Shown: positions 6,863 to 16,158, counted from the first letter of the stretch. The stretch: DNA of 64,000 nt from Streptomyces canus (GCF_041435015.1 NZ_CP107989.1:5828001-5892000), one strand, 5' to 3'. The notes: generated by a model not told the origin, from the sequence alone. Program-made: numbers and translations.

Positions 6863-8131
6863 TCAGTCCACTGCCATCGGCACTCGGTGACCGATGCCAC
6901 GTGCGACGGTCCGGCCGCGGGGCCGCGCCACGAGGTGTGAACGCAGCGCCAGCAGAGTCGCCAGGGCGAGCAGCGTGCCGCCCATCGGCACCAGGAACCC
7001 GGCGCCGTCCCGGAAGCGGTCCTCCAGCTGTCCGGCGATCGTGACGGCGGCCGCCTGGCCGAGCGCCACCGCGCCGGTCAGCCAGGTGAAGGCCTCGGTG
7101 CGGGCGCCTGCGGGGACCAGGCTCTCGACCAGGGTGTAGCCGGTGATCAGGGTGGGCGCGATGCACATGCCGACCAGGAGGCCGAGGCCCGCCAGGACGA
7201 GCACCGAGTGCGCGGCCCACAGGCCGGAGGCCGTCAGTGCGAGGGCGCCGTATCCGACGATCAAGCGCCGCTGGGGGGCCACCTTCCAGGCGATGGCGCC
7301 ACAGACCAGGCCCGAGAGCATGTTGCCCGCGGCGAAGACGCCGTACAGGACACCGTTCAGGCCGGGTTCGCCGATCGACTCGCTGAACGCGGCCAGCGAG
7401 ACCTGCATGCCGCCGAAGACGGCACCGATGCCCAGGAATGTCACGATCAGGACCCGCACCCCGGGGATGCGCAGTGCCGAGGCGTGCTCCACGCGTGCGT
7501 GGCCGTCGACGGCCGTGACCGACGGCTGCGTGCTCTTCTGTGCGGCGAACAGCAGGCCGCCGAGCAGTGTGAGGGACGCCTCCGTCAGCAGGCCCGCGGC
7601 CGGGTGCACGGCGGTGCACAGGGCGGTGGCGAGGAGCGGGCCGAAGACGAAGGTCAGCTCGTCCGTGACGGACTCGAAGGCCGCCGCCGTGGTCATCAGG
7701 GGCGAGCCCTGAAGCTTCACGCCCCAGCGGGCGCGCACCATGGGCCCGATCTGCGGCACCGAGGCACCGGTGGGCACGGCGGCCGCGAACAACGCCCACA
7801 GGGGCGCGTGCGCCAGGGCGAGGGCCGTCAGGGACAGGCCCGCAACGGTGTGCACCAGCACGCCGGGGATCAGCACGGCGCGCTGGCCCCAGCGGTCAGC
7901 GAGACGGCCGCTGTAGGGCGCGAACAGCGCCATGGCGACACCGGTGACGGCCGCGACGGCGCCCGCCGCTCCGTACGAGCCGGTGGTGTGCTGCACGAGC
8001 AGCACGAGGGAAAGGGTGAGCATCGCGAACGGCTGGCGCGCCGCGAAGCCGGGGAGCAGGAACGTCCAGGCGCCGCGGGTACGCAGCAGCTGCCCGTATC
8101 CCGGGCGGGAGGAGGTGACCGTGGATGCCAC
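6863..8131 (-). CDS. MFS transporter
   Basis: 422-residue major facilitator with about 12 hydrophobic segments. The loop 2-3 signature appears as GRLADRWGQRAVL. The type is close to small-molecule or drug exporters of actinomycetes; substrate unknown. The frame is open to 8257, but the GTG at 8131 (VASTVTSSRPGYGQLL) has AGAAAGG eight bases upstream and precedes the first conserved residues, so I take it as the start. An inverted repeat CCCCTT-CCG-AAGGGG lies 35 bases upstream. Its 3' end abuts the promoter of the fmdB-like gene, same strand. Confidence 0.88.
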   Translation of the reverse strand: MASTVTSSRPGYGQLLRTRGAWTFLLPGFAARQPFAMLTLSLVLLVQHTTGSYGAAGAVAAVTGVAMALFAPYSGRLADRWGQRAVLIPGVLVHTVAGLSLTALALAHAPLWALFAAAVPTGASVPQIGPMVRARWGVKLQGSPLMTTAAAFESVTDELTFVFGPLLATALCTAVHPAAGLLTEASLTLLGGLLFAAQKSTQPSVTAVDGHARVEHASALRIPGVRVLIVTFLGIGAVFGGMQVSLAAFSESIGEPGLNGVLYGVFAAGNMLSGLVCGAIAWKVAPQRRLIVGYGALALTASGLWAAHSVLVLAGLGLLVGMCIAPTLITGYTLVESLVPAGARTEAFTWLTGAVALGQAAAVTIAGQLEDRFRDGAGFLVPMGGTLLALATLLALRSHLVARPRGRTVARGIGHRVPMAVD

Positions 8132-8165
8132 GGCCCGTGCCTTTCTGCCGCCTGGTAGCGCGGCT

Positions 8166-8180
8166 CCCCTTCCGAAGGGG
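8166..8180. repeat. Short inverted repeat upstream of the MFS gene
   Basis: CCCCTTCCGAAGGGG is a perfect dyad 35 bases ahead of the MFS start. It could be an operator or a leader hairpin; sequence alone does not decide. A second small dyad, CTCTGC-N5-GCAGAG, lies at 8271-8287 after the antiporter stop. Confidence 0.4.
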
Positions 8181-8340
8181 CGGCGCCGAGAGCTGTCCTC
8201 TTGCGCGGACTGCGGTAGATGCCGAATCCGACTGCTCAGGGACGTCTCGGCCGCCATACGGTCGCGCCAGCTCTGCGTCAGGCAGAGTTGGTTCGATCAG
8301 GGGTGCGACCTCATCGTACAGGGGAGTGCGTAACACGCTC

Positions 8341-9846
8341 TTAACGTGTGCCGCCACCGCCGTCCGTACCCAGCCAGTCGGCCAGCTTGCCGCCGTGGCC
8401 CACCGCGCGCAGCCGCCGTTCCGCGGCGTCGCGGACCGGGTCGGTGGCGACGACGAGCAGTTCGTCCCCGCGCCGCAGCACCGTGGTGGGCAGCGGAACG
8501 AACGATTTTCCCTCGCGGACGACGAGGGTGACCGCGGCCCCGGCCGGCAGCCGCAGCTCGTTGACCTCGACGCCGTGCATCCGGGACCCCTCGGGGATGG
8601 CGACGGACAGCAGGTGCCCGCGCAGCCGCTCCAGGGGCGCCGACTCGATGCCGAGGTCGGCGGCCTCGGGGTCCCCGCCCAGGCGCAGCTTGCGCGCCAG
8701 CCAGGGCAGCGTCGGCCCCTGCACGAGGGTGTATACGACGACCAGGATGAAGACGATGTTGAAGATGCGACGGCTGCCCTCGACACCGCTCACCATCGGG
8801 ATCGTCGCCAGGATGATGGGCACGGCGCCGCGCAGTCCGGCCCAGGACATGAGCGTCTGCTCCTGCCAGGGCACCCGGAACGGCGTCAGGCACAGCACGA
8901 CGCTCAGGGGTCGCGCCACCATGGTCAGCACCAGCCCGATGACGAGTCCGGGCAGTACGTCGTCGCCCAGCTCGTGCGGGGTGACCAGCAGGCCCAGCAG
9001 GACGAACATGCCGATCTGGGCGATCCAGCCGAGCCCGTCGGCGAAGCCGCGGGTGGCGGGCCAGTGCGGCAGCTTGGCGTTGCCCATCGCCATGGAGGCG
9101 AGATAGACGGCGAGGAAGCCGCTGCCGTGTGCCAGCGCGCCCGCCGCGTACGCGGTGACGGCGATCGCCATGACCGCGATCGGATAGAGGCCGGAGGCGG
9201 GCAGAGCGACGTGCCTGAGGCCCCAGGAGCCCAGCCAGCCCACCGCGATGCCGATGGCCGCTCCGATGGCCAGCTCCAGGGTTATCTCGCCGATCAGCGT
9301 GTACCAGTGCTCGACCGGGCCCACCTGGGAGAAGGCGACCACCAGGATGACCACCGGGGCGTCGTTGAAGCCGGACTCGGCCTCCAGCGTGCCCGTCACG
9401 CGCGTGGGGAGCGGGATCTTGCGCAGCACCGAGAAGACCGCCGCCGCGTCCGTCGAGGAGACGACCGCCCCGACGATGAGCGCCTGACGCCACTCGAGGC
9501 CGATCAGATAGTGCGCGGCCGTCGCCGTGACCCCGACGCTCACCGCGACCCCGCCCAGCGCCAGCGCGGTGGCGGCCGGCAGGACCGGCTTGATCTCCTT
9601 CCACTTCGTGCCGAGGCCACCCTCGGCCAGGATCACGACCAGGGCCGCGTACCCGATGACCTGGGTCAGTTCGGCGTTGTCGAAGTGGATGTCGCCGATG
9701 CCGTCCTGGCCCATGGCGATCCCGATCCCCAGGTACACGAGCAGGCTGGGGAGCCCGCTGCGCGAGGAGATCCGGACCGCTGCCACGGCGACGAGCAGGA
9801 CGAGCGAGCAGACGAGGAGGAGCTGGTTGAGGTGGTGGACAGTCAG
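8341..9846 (-). CDS. Potassium/proton antiporter (CPA1/NhaP2 type with TrkA-C domain)
   Basis: About 501 residues. The first ~390 contain 12-13 membrane helices with the ion-binding segments VVSSTDAAAVFSVLR and LEAESGFNDAPVVILV typical of CPA1 exchangers; the last ~110 residues form a cytosolic TrkA-C regulatory domain (LRLPAGAAVTLVVREGKSFVPL). It should exchange K+ (or Na+) for H+ in pH and salt homeostasis. The likely start is a CTG at 9846 (LTVHHLNQLLLV) with GGGA seven bases upstream; ATG/GTG codons further out at 9879 and 9870 have no ribosome site. It is divergent from the penicillin acylase gene. Confidence 0.9.
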   Translation of the reverse strand: MTVHHLNQLLLVCSLVLLVAVAAVRISSRSGLPSLLVYLGIGIAMGQDGIGDIHFDNAELTQVIGYAALVVILAEGGLGTKWKEIKPVLPAATALALGGVAVSVGVTATAAHYLIGLEWRQALIVGAVVSSTDAAAVFSVLRKIPLPTRVTGTLEAESGFNDAPVVILVVAFSQVGPVEHWYTLIGEITLELAIGAAIGIAVGWLGSWGLRHVALPASGLYPIAVMAIAVTAYAAGALAHGSGFLAVYLASMAMGNAKLPHWPATRGFADGLGWIAQIGMFVLLGLLVTPHELGDDVLPGLVIGLVLTMVARPLSVVLCLTPFRVPWQEQTLMSWAGLRGAVPIILATIPMVSGVEGSRRIFNIVFILVVVYTLVQGPTLPWLARKLRLGGDPEAADLGIESAPLERLRGHLLSVAIPEGSRMHGVEVNELRLPAGAAVTLVVREGKSFVPLPTTVLRRGDELLVVATDPVRDAAERRLRAVGHGGKLADWLGTDGGGGTR

Positions 9847-10189
9847 CGGCCGTTCCCTTCCCTGGCTCACCCGCATCACGCGCGCGTGAGCTCACGTACA
9901 TAGGACACGAAGTGGTGGGACTCCGCATCCAAGTACTTCGTTACCTTACCTAACTCTTGACGATTTCTTGACGCTCCGCGAGGTGAGATCGAACGCTCGT
10001 CCGCGCTGGTTCCCCACTCCGCGTCAAGTCCGCCTGGGCCCTGCGCCTATGGTTGCTCCAGCGCGCAGAGCCTGCGTCACATCCCCGGCCGGGCGCGCGG
10101 CGTCTGGCGGCCGGGGATGTGACGCAGGCTCCCCGTCAACAGCACAGCCAGCCCGCCCTGCCGCTCGCGTTAGGACAGCAAGGACAGCG
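9847..10189. other. 343-base divergent intergenic region
   Basis: The region separates the antiporter (minus) and the penicillin acylase gene (plus) and should carry both promoters. An AT-richer patch at 9935-9975 (TTCGTTACCTTACCTAACTC and TTGACG) is the best promoter candidate. Its main feature is the long perfect inverted repeat at 10068-10131. I see no small gene. Confidence 0.6.
10068..10131. repeat. Perfect 24-bp inverted repeat (long hairpin)
   Basis: Left arm 10068-10091 and right arm 10108-10131 are exact reverse complements over 24 bases, with a 16-base GC-rich loop. The arms begin GAGCCTGCGTCACATCCCCG. There is no U-run after either arm and the hairpin lies 58 bases upstream of the acylase start, so in that transcript it would be in the 5' leader. 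Confidence 0.9.
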
Positions 10190-13009
10190 ATGCCCCCCAC
10201 CACCACCGCCTCATCGGGTCAGCAGCCCGGCAAGTCCGGCAGGAAGAAGGGGCGAAGAGCCCGTCTGATCGTTCTCGTCCTCGTCCTGGCCGTCATCGGC
10301 GGCGTCGCCTACGGCGGGTACTGGTCGGTGAGCACCGTTCGCGCCTCCTTCCCGCAGACCAAGGGCTCGATCGAGCTCGAAGGCCTGTCGGGCCCCGTGG
10401 ACGTCAAGCGCGACAGCTACGGCATCCCGCAGATCTACGCCTCCTCGGACGCGGACCTGTTCATGGCGCAGGGCTACGTCCAGGCGCAGGACCGCTTCTA
10501 CGAGATGGACGTGCGCCGCCACATGACCTCCGGGCGCCTGTCGGAGATGTTCGGCAAGGGTCAGGTCGACGACGACGAGTTCCTGCGCACCCTGGGCTGG
10601 GACCGGGTCGCGAAGAAGGAGTACGACACCAAGCTGTCGGCCTCCACCAAGAAGTACCTCCAGGCCTACGCCAAGGGAGTCAACGCCTACCTCCGGGGCA
10701 AGAGCGGCAAGGACATCTCCCTGGAGTACGCGGCGCTCGGCTTCAAGAACGACTACAAGCCCGCGGAGTGGACCCCGGTCGACTCGGTCGCGTGGCTGAA
10801 GGCCATGGCCTGGGACCTGCGCGGCAACATGCAGGACGAGATAGACCGCGCCCTGATGACGAGCCGCCTCGGCCCGAAGCAGGTCGCCGACCTGTACCCC
10901 GACTACCCGTACAGCCGGAACCAGACGATCGTCCAGGAGGGTCAGTACAACGAGCTGACCCAGACGTTCGAGCAGAACGGCAGCACGGAGAACAGCGGGA
11001 CGACCGGCACCGGCACTTCCTCGAGCGGCTCCGGAACGTCCACGAGCGGCACTACGGGCACGTCGTCGGCCTCCACCGCGTCGTCGACCTCCTCCTCGAC
11101 CGCCTCGGCGCTCCAGAGCCAGCTCTCGGGCCTCTACAACGTCCTGGACGACGTCCCCACGGCCGTCGGCGTCAACGGCCAGGGCATCGGCTCCAACTCC
11201 TGGGTCGTCGACGGCTCGCACACCATCACCGGCAAGCCGCTGCTGGCCAACGACCCGCACCTGTCGGCCTCCCTGCCGTCCGTGTGGTACCAGATGGGCC
11301 TGCACTGCCGGACCGTCTCCAGCACGTGCCAGTACGACGTCTCCGGCTACACCTTCGCGGGCATGCCCGGCGTGGTCGTCGGCCACAACGCGAAGATCGC
11401 CTGGGGCATGACGAACTCCGGCGTCGACGTCACCGACCTCTACCTGGAGAAGCTCTCCGGCGACGGCTACCTCTACGACGGCGAGACCAAGCCCTTCACC
11501 ACGCGCGAGGAGACCATCAAGGTCGCCGGCGGTGAGTCCAAGAAGATCGTCGTCCGTGAGACGAACAACGGCCCCCTGCTCTCCGACCGCTACGACGAAC
11601 TCGTGAAGGTCGGCAAGAAGGCCACCGTCGACAACGCGGCCCCCGACCGCGGCGACGGCTACGGCGTCGCCCTGCGCTGGACCGCGCTCGACCCCGGCAC
11701 TTCCATGGACGCCGTGTTCGCGATGGACAAGGCGTCGAACTGGAGCGATTTCCGCGCGGCGGCGGCCCTGTTCGACGTGCCCTCGCAGAATCTCGTCTAC
11801 GCCGACTCCGAGAACATCGGTTACACGCTGCCCGGCCGCATCCCGATCCGCGCGAAGGGCGACACCGGCGCGATCCCGGCGCCTGGCTGGGACCCCAAGT
11901 ACGCCTGGACCGGCAAGTACATCGAGCAGGACGAGCTGCCCTACGAGTACAACCCGTCGCGCGGCTACATCGTCACCGCCAACCAGGCCGTGATCGACAA
12001 GGACAAGTACCCCTACACGCTCACCACGGACTGGGGCTACGGCACCCGCAGCCGGCGCATCACCGATCTGATCGAGCAGAAGATCAAGGGCGGCGGCAAG
12101 GTCTCCACCGACGACATGCGCCAGATGCAGCTCGACAACAGCAGCGAGATCGCCAAGCTGCTCGTGCCCAAGCTCCTGAAGATCGACCTCAAGGACAAGG
12201 ACGTCCGTCAGGCGCAGGAGCTGCTGGAGGGCTGGGACTACACCCAGGACGCCGACTCGGCGGCGGCCGCCTACTTCAACGCGGTCTGGCGCAACATCCT
12301 CAAGCTCGCCTTCGGCAACAAGCTGCCCAAGGAGCTGCGGGTCAAGGGCCAGTGCCTGTGGGTCGACCCCATCAACACCACCGGGCCCGCGGACGAGGCG
12401 GACAAGGTCCGCGAGTGCGGCCAGCGTGACGCCGACCAGGCACAGCCGGACGGCGGCGACCGCTGGTTCGAGGTCGTGCGCAACCTCATGGACGACGAGA
12501 ACAGCGACTGGTGGAAGACCCCGAAGGGCGTCGGTGACCGCCCCAAGGCCGACAACCGCGACGAGCTGTTCGAGCGCGCCATGATCGACGCCCGCTGGGA
12601 GCTGACCGCCAAGCTCGGCAAGGACATCGACACCTGGAGCTGGGGCCGGCTGCACCGCCTGTTCCTGAAGAACCAGACCCTGGGCACCGATGGCCCCGGC
12701 ATCGTGAAGTACCTGCTCAACCGCGGCCCCTGGAAGCTCAGCGGCGGCGAGGCGACGGTCAACGCGACCGGCTGGAACGCCGCGGGCGGCTACGGCGTCG
12801 TCTGGGTGCCGTCGATGCGCATGGTGGTCAACCTCGGCGACCTCGACAAGTCGAAGTGGATCAACCTCACCGGCGCCTCCGGGCACGCCTACAGCGCGCA
12901 CTACACCGACCAGACCGGCAAATGGGCCAAGGGCGAGCTGCTGGACTGGTCGTTCTCGGACGACGCCGTCGACAAGAGCACGACCGACACACTGGTGCTG
13001 AAGCCGTGA
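10190..13009 (+). CDS. Penicillin acylase family protein
   Basis: 939-residue N-terminal-nucleophile hydrolase precursor. A signal-anchor (residues ~25-50, ARLIVLVLVLAVIGGVAYGGYW) exports it; the alpha part follows (GFKNDYKPAEWTPVDS), then a low-complexity Ser/Thr/Gly spacer at ~264-306, then the autocleavage site Gly334-Ser335 in GQGIGSNSWVV. Ser335 would be the catalytic N-terminus of the beta subunit; ANDPHL follows as in family members. Such enzymes cleave amide-linked acyl chains (beta-lactams, acyl-homoserine lactones, lipopeptides); the true substrate is unknown. ATG at 10190 with AAGGA upstream; the frame is open to 9968 but that part holds the inverted repeat. A strong bidirectional terminator follows. 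Confidence 0.93.
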   Translation: MPPTTTASSGQQPGKSGRKKGRRARLIVLVLVLAVIGGVAYGGYWSVSTVRASFPQTKGSIELEGLSGPVDVKRDSYGIPQIYASSDADLFMAQGYVQAQDRFYEMDVRRHMTSGRLSEMFGKGQVDDDEFLRTLGWDRVAKKEYDTKLSASTKKYLQAYAKGVNAYLRGKSGKDISLEYAALGFKNDYKPAEWTPVDSVAWLKAMAWDLRGNMQDEIDRALMTSRLGPKQVADLYPDYPYSRNQTIVQEGQYNELTQTFEQNGSTENSGTTGTGTSSSGSGTSTSGTTGTSSASTASSTSSSTASALQSQLSGLYNVLDDVPTAVGVNGQGIGSNSWVVDGSHTITGKPLLANDPHLSASLPSVWYQMGLHCRTVSSTCQYDVSGYTFAGMPGVVVGHNAKIAWGMTNSGVDVTDLYLEKLSGDGYLYDGETKPFTTREETIKVAGGESKKIVVRETNNGPLLSDRYDELVKVGKKATVDNAAPDRGDGYGVALRWTALDPGTSMDAVFAMDKASNWSDFRAAAALFDVPSQNLVYADSENIGYTLPGRIPIRAKGDTGAIPAPGWDPKYAWTGKYIEQDELPYEYNPSRGYIVTANQAVIDKDKYPYTLTTDWGYGTRSRRITDLIEQKIKGGGKVSTDDMRQMQLDNSSEIAKLLVPKLLKIDLKDKDVRQAQELLEGWDYTQDADSAAAAYFNAVWRNILKLAFGNKLPKELRVKGQCLWVDPINTTGPADEADKVRECGQRDADQAQPDGGDRWFEVVRNLMDDENSDWWKTPKGVGDRPKADNRDELFERAMIDARWELTAKLGKDIDTWSWGRLHRLFLKNQTLGTDGPGIVKYLLNRGPWKLSGGEATVNATGWNAAGGYGVVWVPSMRMVVNLGDLDKSKWINLTGASGHAYSAHYTDQTGKWAKGELLDWSFSDDAVDKSTTDTLVLKP

Positions 13010-13023
13010 GCCTCCGGCGGTAG

Positions 13024-13073
13024 TGCGAAGAAGGGGCCCGTCACACGCGCGTGTGGCGGGCCCCTTCTTCGCA
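13024..13073. terminator. Bidirectional terminator, 23-bp stem
   Basis: Arms 13024-13040 and 13057-13073 are exact complements (17 bp); the interior adds a G-U pair and CACAC/GTGTG around a GCGC loop. It lies 15 bases after the acylase stop and faces the convergent cyclo-ligase gene. Confidence 0.88.
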
Positions 13074-13115
13074 CGCCGGGCACTGCGCGGCGGCACGGGG
13101 GCGGCACGTGGCCGA

Positions 13116-13141
13116 GGGGCGCACGCCATCCCGTGCGCCCC
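13116..13141 (-). terminator. Terminator of the cyclo-ligase gene
   Basis: GGGGCGCACG and CGTGCGCCCC form a perfect 10-bp stem with a six-base loop, starting eight bases beyond the cyclo-ligase stop. Confidence 0.75.
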
Positions 13142-13149
13142 CTGGACGT

Positions 13150-13782
13150 TCATGCCCCGCTACGGAAGCGGCGCACGCCCGACGGCGTCACCACCGCGTG
13201 CACCAGCCGGTCATGCGCCTCCTCCGGGACATGCGCGACGACCTCGGAGTCGTACAGGAGTACCACCAGCGCCGGTCGTGCGCCCGCGCGCTCCAGGCGC
13301 GCGAGCACCCGGTCGTACGACCCCCCGCCGCGCCCCAGGCGCAGCCCGCGCCCGTCCACCGCCAGGCCGGGCAGCAGCACCACGTCGGCGCTGGTCACGG
13401 CGTCCGGGCCCAGCCGCTCGCCGGAGGGCTCGAAGAGGGCCATCTTCCCGCCGTGCTGGACGCGCGCGACGGAGCCCTCGCCGGTGTAGGCGCCCCAGTC
13501 CAGATCGTTGTCCGGCAGAAGCGCCGGGAGGAGAACACGCACGCCCCGCTCGCGCAGCGCGTCAAGGAGCGTGAGCGTGCCTGGTTCGCTCCCCACCGAG
13601 ACGTACGCCGCCACCGTGCGCGCACGCGCCAGTTCGGGCAGCTCAAGGGCCCGATCGGCCAGTGCGGCCGCCGCTTCTCGCACGTCATCGGCCGTCAACC
13701 TGTTCCTCACTGCTAGGTATTCTTGCCGCAACGTTCGCTTGTCAGGCTCGGTGGGACGTCCGATGTGACTCAAGGTCTGCAC
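13150..13782 (-). CDS. 5-formyltetrahydrofolate cyclo-ligase
   Basis: 210-residue enzyme converting 5-formyl-THF with ATP to 5,10-methenyl-THF, returning this storage folate to the one-carbon pool. The family marks are KRTLRQEYLAVRNRL near the N-terminus and the nucleotide-binding LGRGGGSYDR late in the protein. The GTG at 13782 (VQTLSHIGRP) has GGAAGGG five bases upstream and is preferred over the TTG at 13773; the open frame runs much further upstream across galU and is not coding there. It is divergent from galU with an AT-rich gap of 84 bases. Confidence 0.93.
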   Translation of the reverse strand: MQTLSHIGRPTEPDKRTLRQEYLAVRNRLTADDVREAAAALADRALELPELARARTVAAYVSVGSEPGTLTLLDALRERGVRVLLPALLPDNDLDWGAYTGEGSVARVQHGGKMALFEPSGERLGPDAVTSADVVLLPGLAVDGRGLRLGRGGGSYDRVLARLERAGARPALVVLLYDSEVVAHVPEEAHDRLVHAVVTPSGVRRFRSGA

Positions 13783-13853
13783 CCATACCCTTCCAATACG
13801 CTCATATAAGAGCTTATTAACCGGAGCCCCAGATTCCAGGCAAAGGCACCGGA

Positions 13854-13859
13854 TAGGGT
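13854..13859 (+). promoter_or_regulatory. Putative -10 box of galU (leaderless)
   Basis: TAGGGT ends seven bases before the ATG at 13867. The preceding 84-base gap is AT-rich for this genome (CTCATATAAGAGCTTATTAA). The pattern predicts transcription starting at the A of the start codon. Confidence 0.5.
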
Positions 13860-13866
13860 GGCGAAC

Positions 13867-14769
13867 ATGACTCAGTCGCACCCCCGGATCAGCAAGGCTG
13901 TCATTCCGGCAGCAGGGCTCGGCACCCGCTTCCTGCCGGCGACCAAGGCCACTCCCAAGGAGATGCTGCCGGTGGTCGACAAGCCCGCGATCCAGTACGT
14001 GGTCGAGGAGGCCGTCTCGGCGGGCCTCGATGACGTCCTCATGATCACGGGACGCAACAAGCGCCCCCTGGAGGACCACTTCGACCGCAACTACGAGCTC
14101 GAGTCCGCCCTCCAGAAGAAGGGCGACGCCGGCCGGCTCGCCAAGGTCCAGGAGTCCAGCGACCTCGCCACGATGCACTACGTGCGCCAGGGCGACCCCC
14201 GCGGCCTCGGCCACGCCGTCCTGTGCGCGGCCCCCCACGTGGGCCACGAGCCTTTCGCCGTCCTCCTCGGCGACGACCTGATCGACGCCCGCGACCCCCT
14301 GCTCAAGCGGATGATCGAGGTGCAGGAGCAGTACGGCGGCAGCGTCATCGCGCTGATGGAGGTCGCGCCCGAGCAGATCCACCTCTACGGCTGTGCCGTC
14401 GTCGAGGAGACCGAGGACAGCGACGTCGTCCGGGTGGGCGGCCTGGTCGAGAAGCCGGAGGCGTCCGACGCCCCGTCGAACTACGCGGTCATCGGCCGGT
14501 ACGTTCTCGACCCGCACATCTTCGACATACTCCGCACGACCGAGCCGGGCCGGGGCAACGAGATCCAGCTCACCGACGCCCTCCAGCAGCTCGCACAGGA
14601 CGAGAAGGTCGGCGGCCCGGTGCACGGCGTCGTCTTCAAGGGCCGCCGCTATGACACCGGGGACCGCGGCGACTATCTGCGTGCCATTGTCAGACTCGCG
14701 TGCGAACGTGAAGACCTGGGCCCGGACTTCCGGACCTGGCTTCGCAGTTTCGTAGCCGAGGAGATGTAG
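13867..14769 (+). CDS. galU: UTP--glucose-1-phosphate uridylyltransferase
   Basis: 300-residue nucleotidyltransferase making UDP-glucose from UTP and glucose-1-phosphate, the precursor for glycans, trehalose and the Leloir pathway. The N-terminal nucleotide-binding loop AAGLGTRFLPATKATPKEML is intact, with VDKPAIQYVVEEAV after it and the C-terminal GRRYDTGDRGDYL. The ATG at 13867 is preferred to the GTG at 13858 because a TAGGGT box overlaps that GTG. It heads an apparent operon; glp starts four bases after its stop. Confidence 0.96.
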   Translation: MTQSHPRISKAVIPAAGLGTRFLPATKATPKEMLPVVDKPAIQYVVEEAVSAGLDDVLMITGRNKRPLEDHFDRNYELESALQKKGDAGRLAKVQESSDLATMHYVRQGDPRGLGHAVLCAAPHVGHEPFAVLLGDDLIDARDPLLKRMIEVQEQYGGSVIALMEVAPEQIHLYGCAVVEETEDSDVVRVGGLVEKPEASDAPSNYAVIGRYVLDPHIFDILRTTEPGRGNEIQLTDALQQLAQDEKVGGPVHGVVFKGRRYDTGDRGDYLRAIVRLACEREDLGPDFRTWLRSFVAEEM

Positions 14770-14773
14770 CGAG

Positions 14774-16096
14774 TTGAGCAGCGCCGCGAGCCGCCCCACC
14801 GACCAGGACCACCTCTGGTCGGTGGACGAACACCTGGAGGACATCCTCGCGACCGTCCGCCCCCTCGAACCCATCGAGCTGCAGCTGCTCGACGCCCAGG
14901 GCTGCGTCCTGGTCGAGGACGTCACGGTCCCGGTGTCCCTGCCGCCGTTCGACAACAGCTCCATGGACGGGTACGCGGTGCGGGTCGCGGACGTGGCGGG
15001 CGCGAGCGAGGAGTTCCCGGCCGTCCTGGACGTCGTCGGGGACGTCGCGGCGGGCGAGGCGGAGTTGCTGCAGGTCGGTCCCGGGCAGGCCGCCCGCATC
15101 ATGACCGGCGCCCCGCTGCCGCCCGGCGCCGAGACCGTCGTCCCCGTCGAGTGGACCGACGGAGGCCTCGGCGAGGGCCCGGTGACCGGGATGCGTGCCC
15201 GCAGTCTCGCCCCCGAGGGCGCCGAGGGACAGGTGCACGTGTACCGGCCCGCCGAGGCACGCGCGCACGTGCGCGCCGAGGGCAGCGACGTGCGGGCCGG
15301 CGACCGCGCCCTGGACGCCGGCACCGTCCTCGGCCCCCCGCAGATCGCCCTGCTCGCCGCCATCGGCCGCGGCACCGTCCGCGTGCGCCCGCGCCCGCGC
15401 GTGGTCGTCATGTCCACCGGCAGCGAACTCGTCCAGCCCGACGAGAGCCTGGGCACCGGCCAGATCTACGACTCCAACAGCTTCGCCCTCACCGCGGCCG
15501 CCCGGGACGCCGGCGCCATCGCCTACCGCGTGGGCGCCGTCGCCGACGACGCCGAGACCCTGCGCTCCACCATCGAGGACCAGCTCGTCCGCGCCGACCT
15601 CGTGGTCACCACGGGCGGCGTGAGCGTCGGGGCCTACGACGTCGTCAAGGAGGCGCTCTCCTCCGTCGGCGACGAGGACGAGCCCGGCAGCGGCGTCGAC
15701 TTCCGCAAGCTCGCCATGCAGCCCGGCAAGCCGCAGGGCTTCGGCTCCATCGGCCCCGACCACACCCCGCTGCTGGCCCTGCCGGGCAACCCGGTGTCGT
15801 CGTACGTCTCCTTCGAACTGTTCGTCCGCCCCGCGATCCGCACCCTCATGGGCCTCGACGACGTCCACCGGCCGCGGACCAGGGCGACCCTGACCGCGGA
15901 CAAGGCGCTGACCTCGCCCAAGGGACGCCGGCAGTTCCTGCGCGGTGCCTACGCCGACGGCTCGGTCGGCCCGGTCGGCGGCGCCGGCTCCCATCTGGTG
16001 GCCGCCCTCGCGCAGGCCAACGCGCTGATCGTCGTCCCGGAGGACGTGGAGTCCGTCGAGCCCGGGACCGAGGTCGAAGTGGTCCAGCTCGGCTGA
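14774..16096 (+). CDS. glp: Gephyrin-like molybdotransferase Glp (MoeA family)
   Basis: 440-residue MoeA-type enzyme that inserts molybdate into adenylated molybdopterin. The N-terminal MoeA domain shows VSLPPFDNSSMDGYAVR; the central MoCF-binding domain carries TGSELVQPDE, TTGGVSVGAYD and LPGNPVSSYVSFELF; a C-terminal beta domain ends the protein. TTG start at 14774, four bases after galU. In Corynebacterium the equivalent protein, with its membrane receptor GlpR, also takes part in cell division; a GlpR homologue is encoded at 18022, so both roles are possible. The general alternative name is moeA. Confidence 0.92.
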   Translation: MSSAASRPTDQDHLWSVDEHLEDILATVRPLEPIELQLLDAQGCVLVEDVTVPVSLPPFDNSSMDGYAVRVADVAGASEEFPAVLDVVGDVAAGEAELLQVGPGQAARIMTGAPLPPGAETVVPVEWTDGGLGEGPVTGMRARSLAPEGAEGQVHVYRPAEARAHVRAEGSDVRAGDRALDAGTVLGPPQIALLAAIGRGTVRVRPRPRVVVMSTGSELVQPDESLGTGQIYDSNSFALTAAARDAGAIAYRVGAVADDAETLRSTIEDQLVRADLVVTTGGVSVGAYDVVKEALSSVGDEDEPGSGVDFRKLAMQPGKPQGFGSIGPDHTPLLALPGNPVSSYVSFELFVRPAIRTLMGLDDVHRPRTRATLTADKALTSPKGRRQFLRGAYADGSVGPVGGAGSHLVAALAQANALIVVPEDVESVEPGTEVEVVQLG

Positions 16097-16158
16097 GCAC
16101 CCCTGGTTGGCGGTACCGTGTCGCGCACAACAGGCCGGACCGGGAGCGCCGCACAACC

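Noticed and set aside
10211..13153. 980-codon open frame on the minus strand opposite the acylase gene
   Set aside because: It follows the codon bias shadow of the plus-strand gene; composition is Val/Gly/Asp/Ala-rich without any domain, while the acylase frame has clear catalytic motifs.
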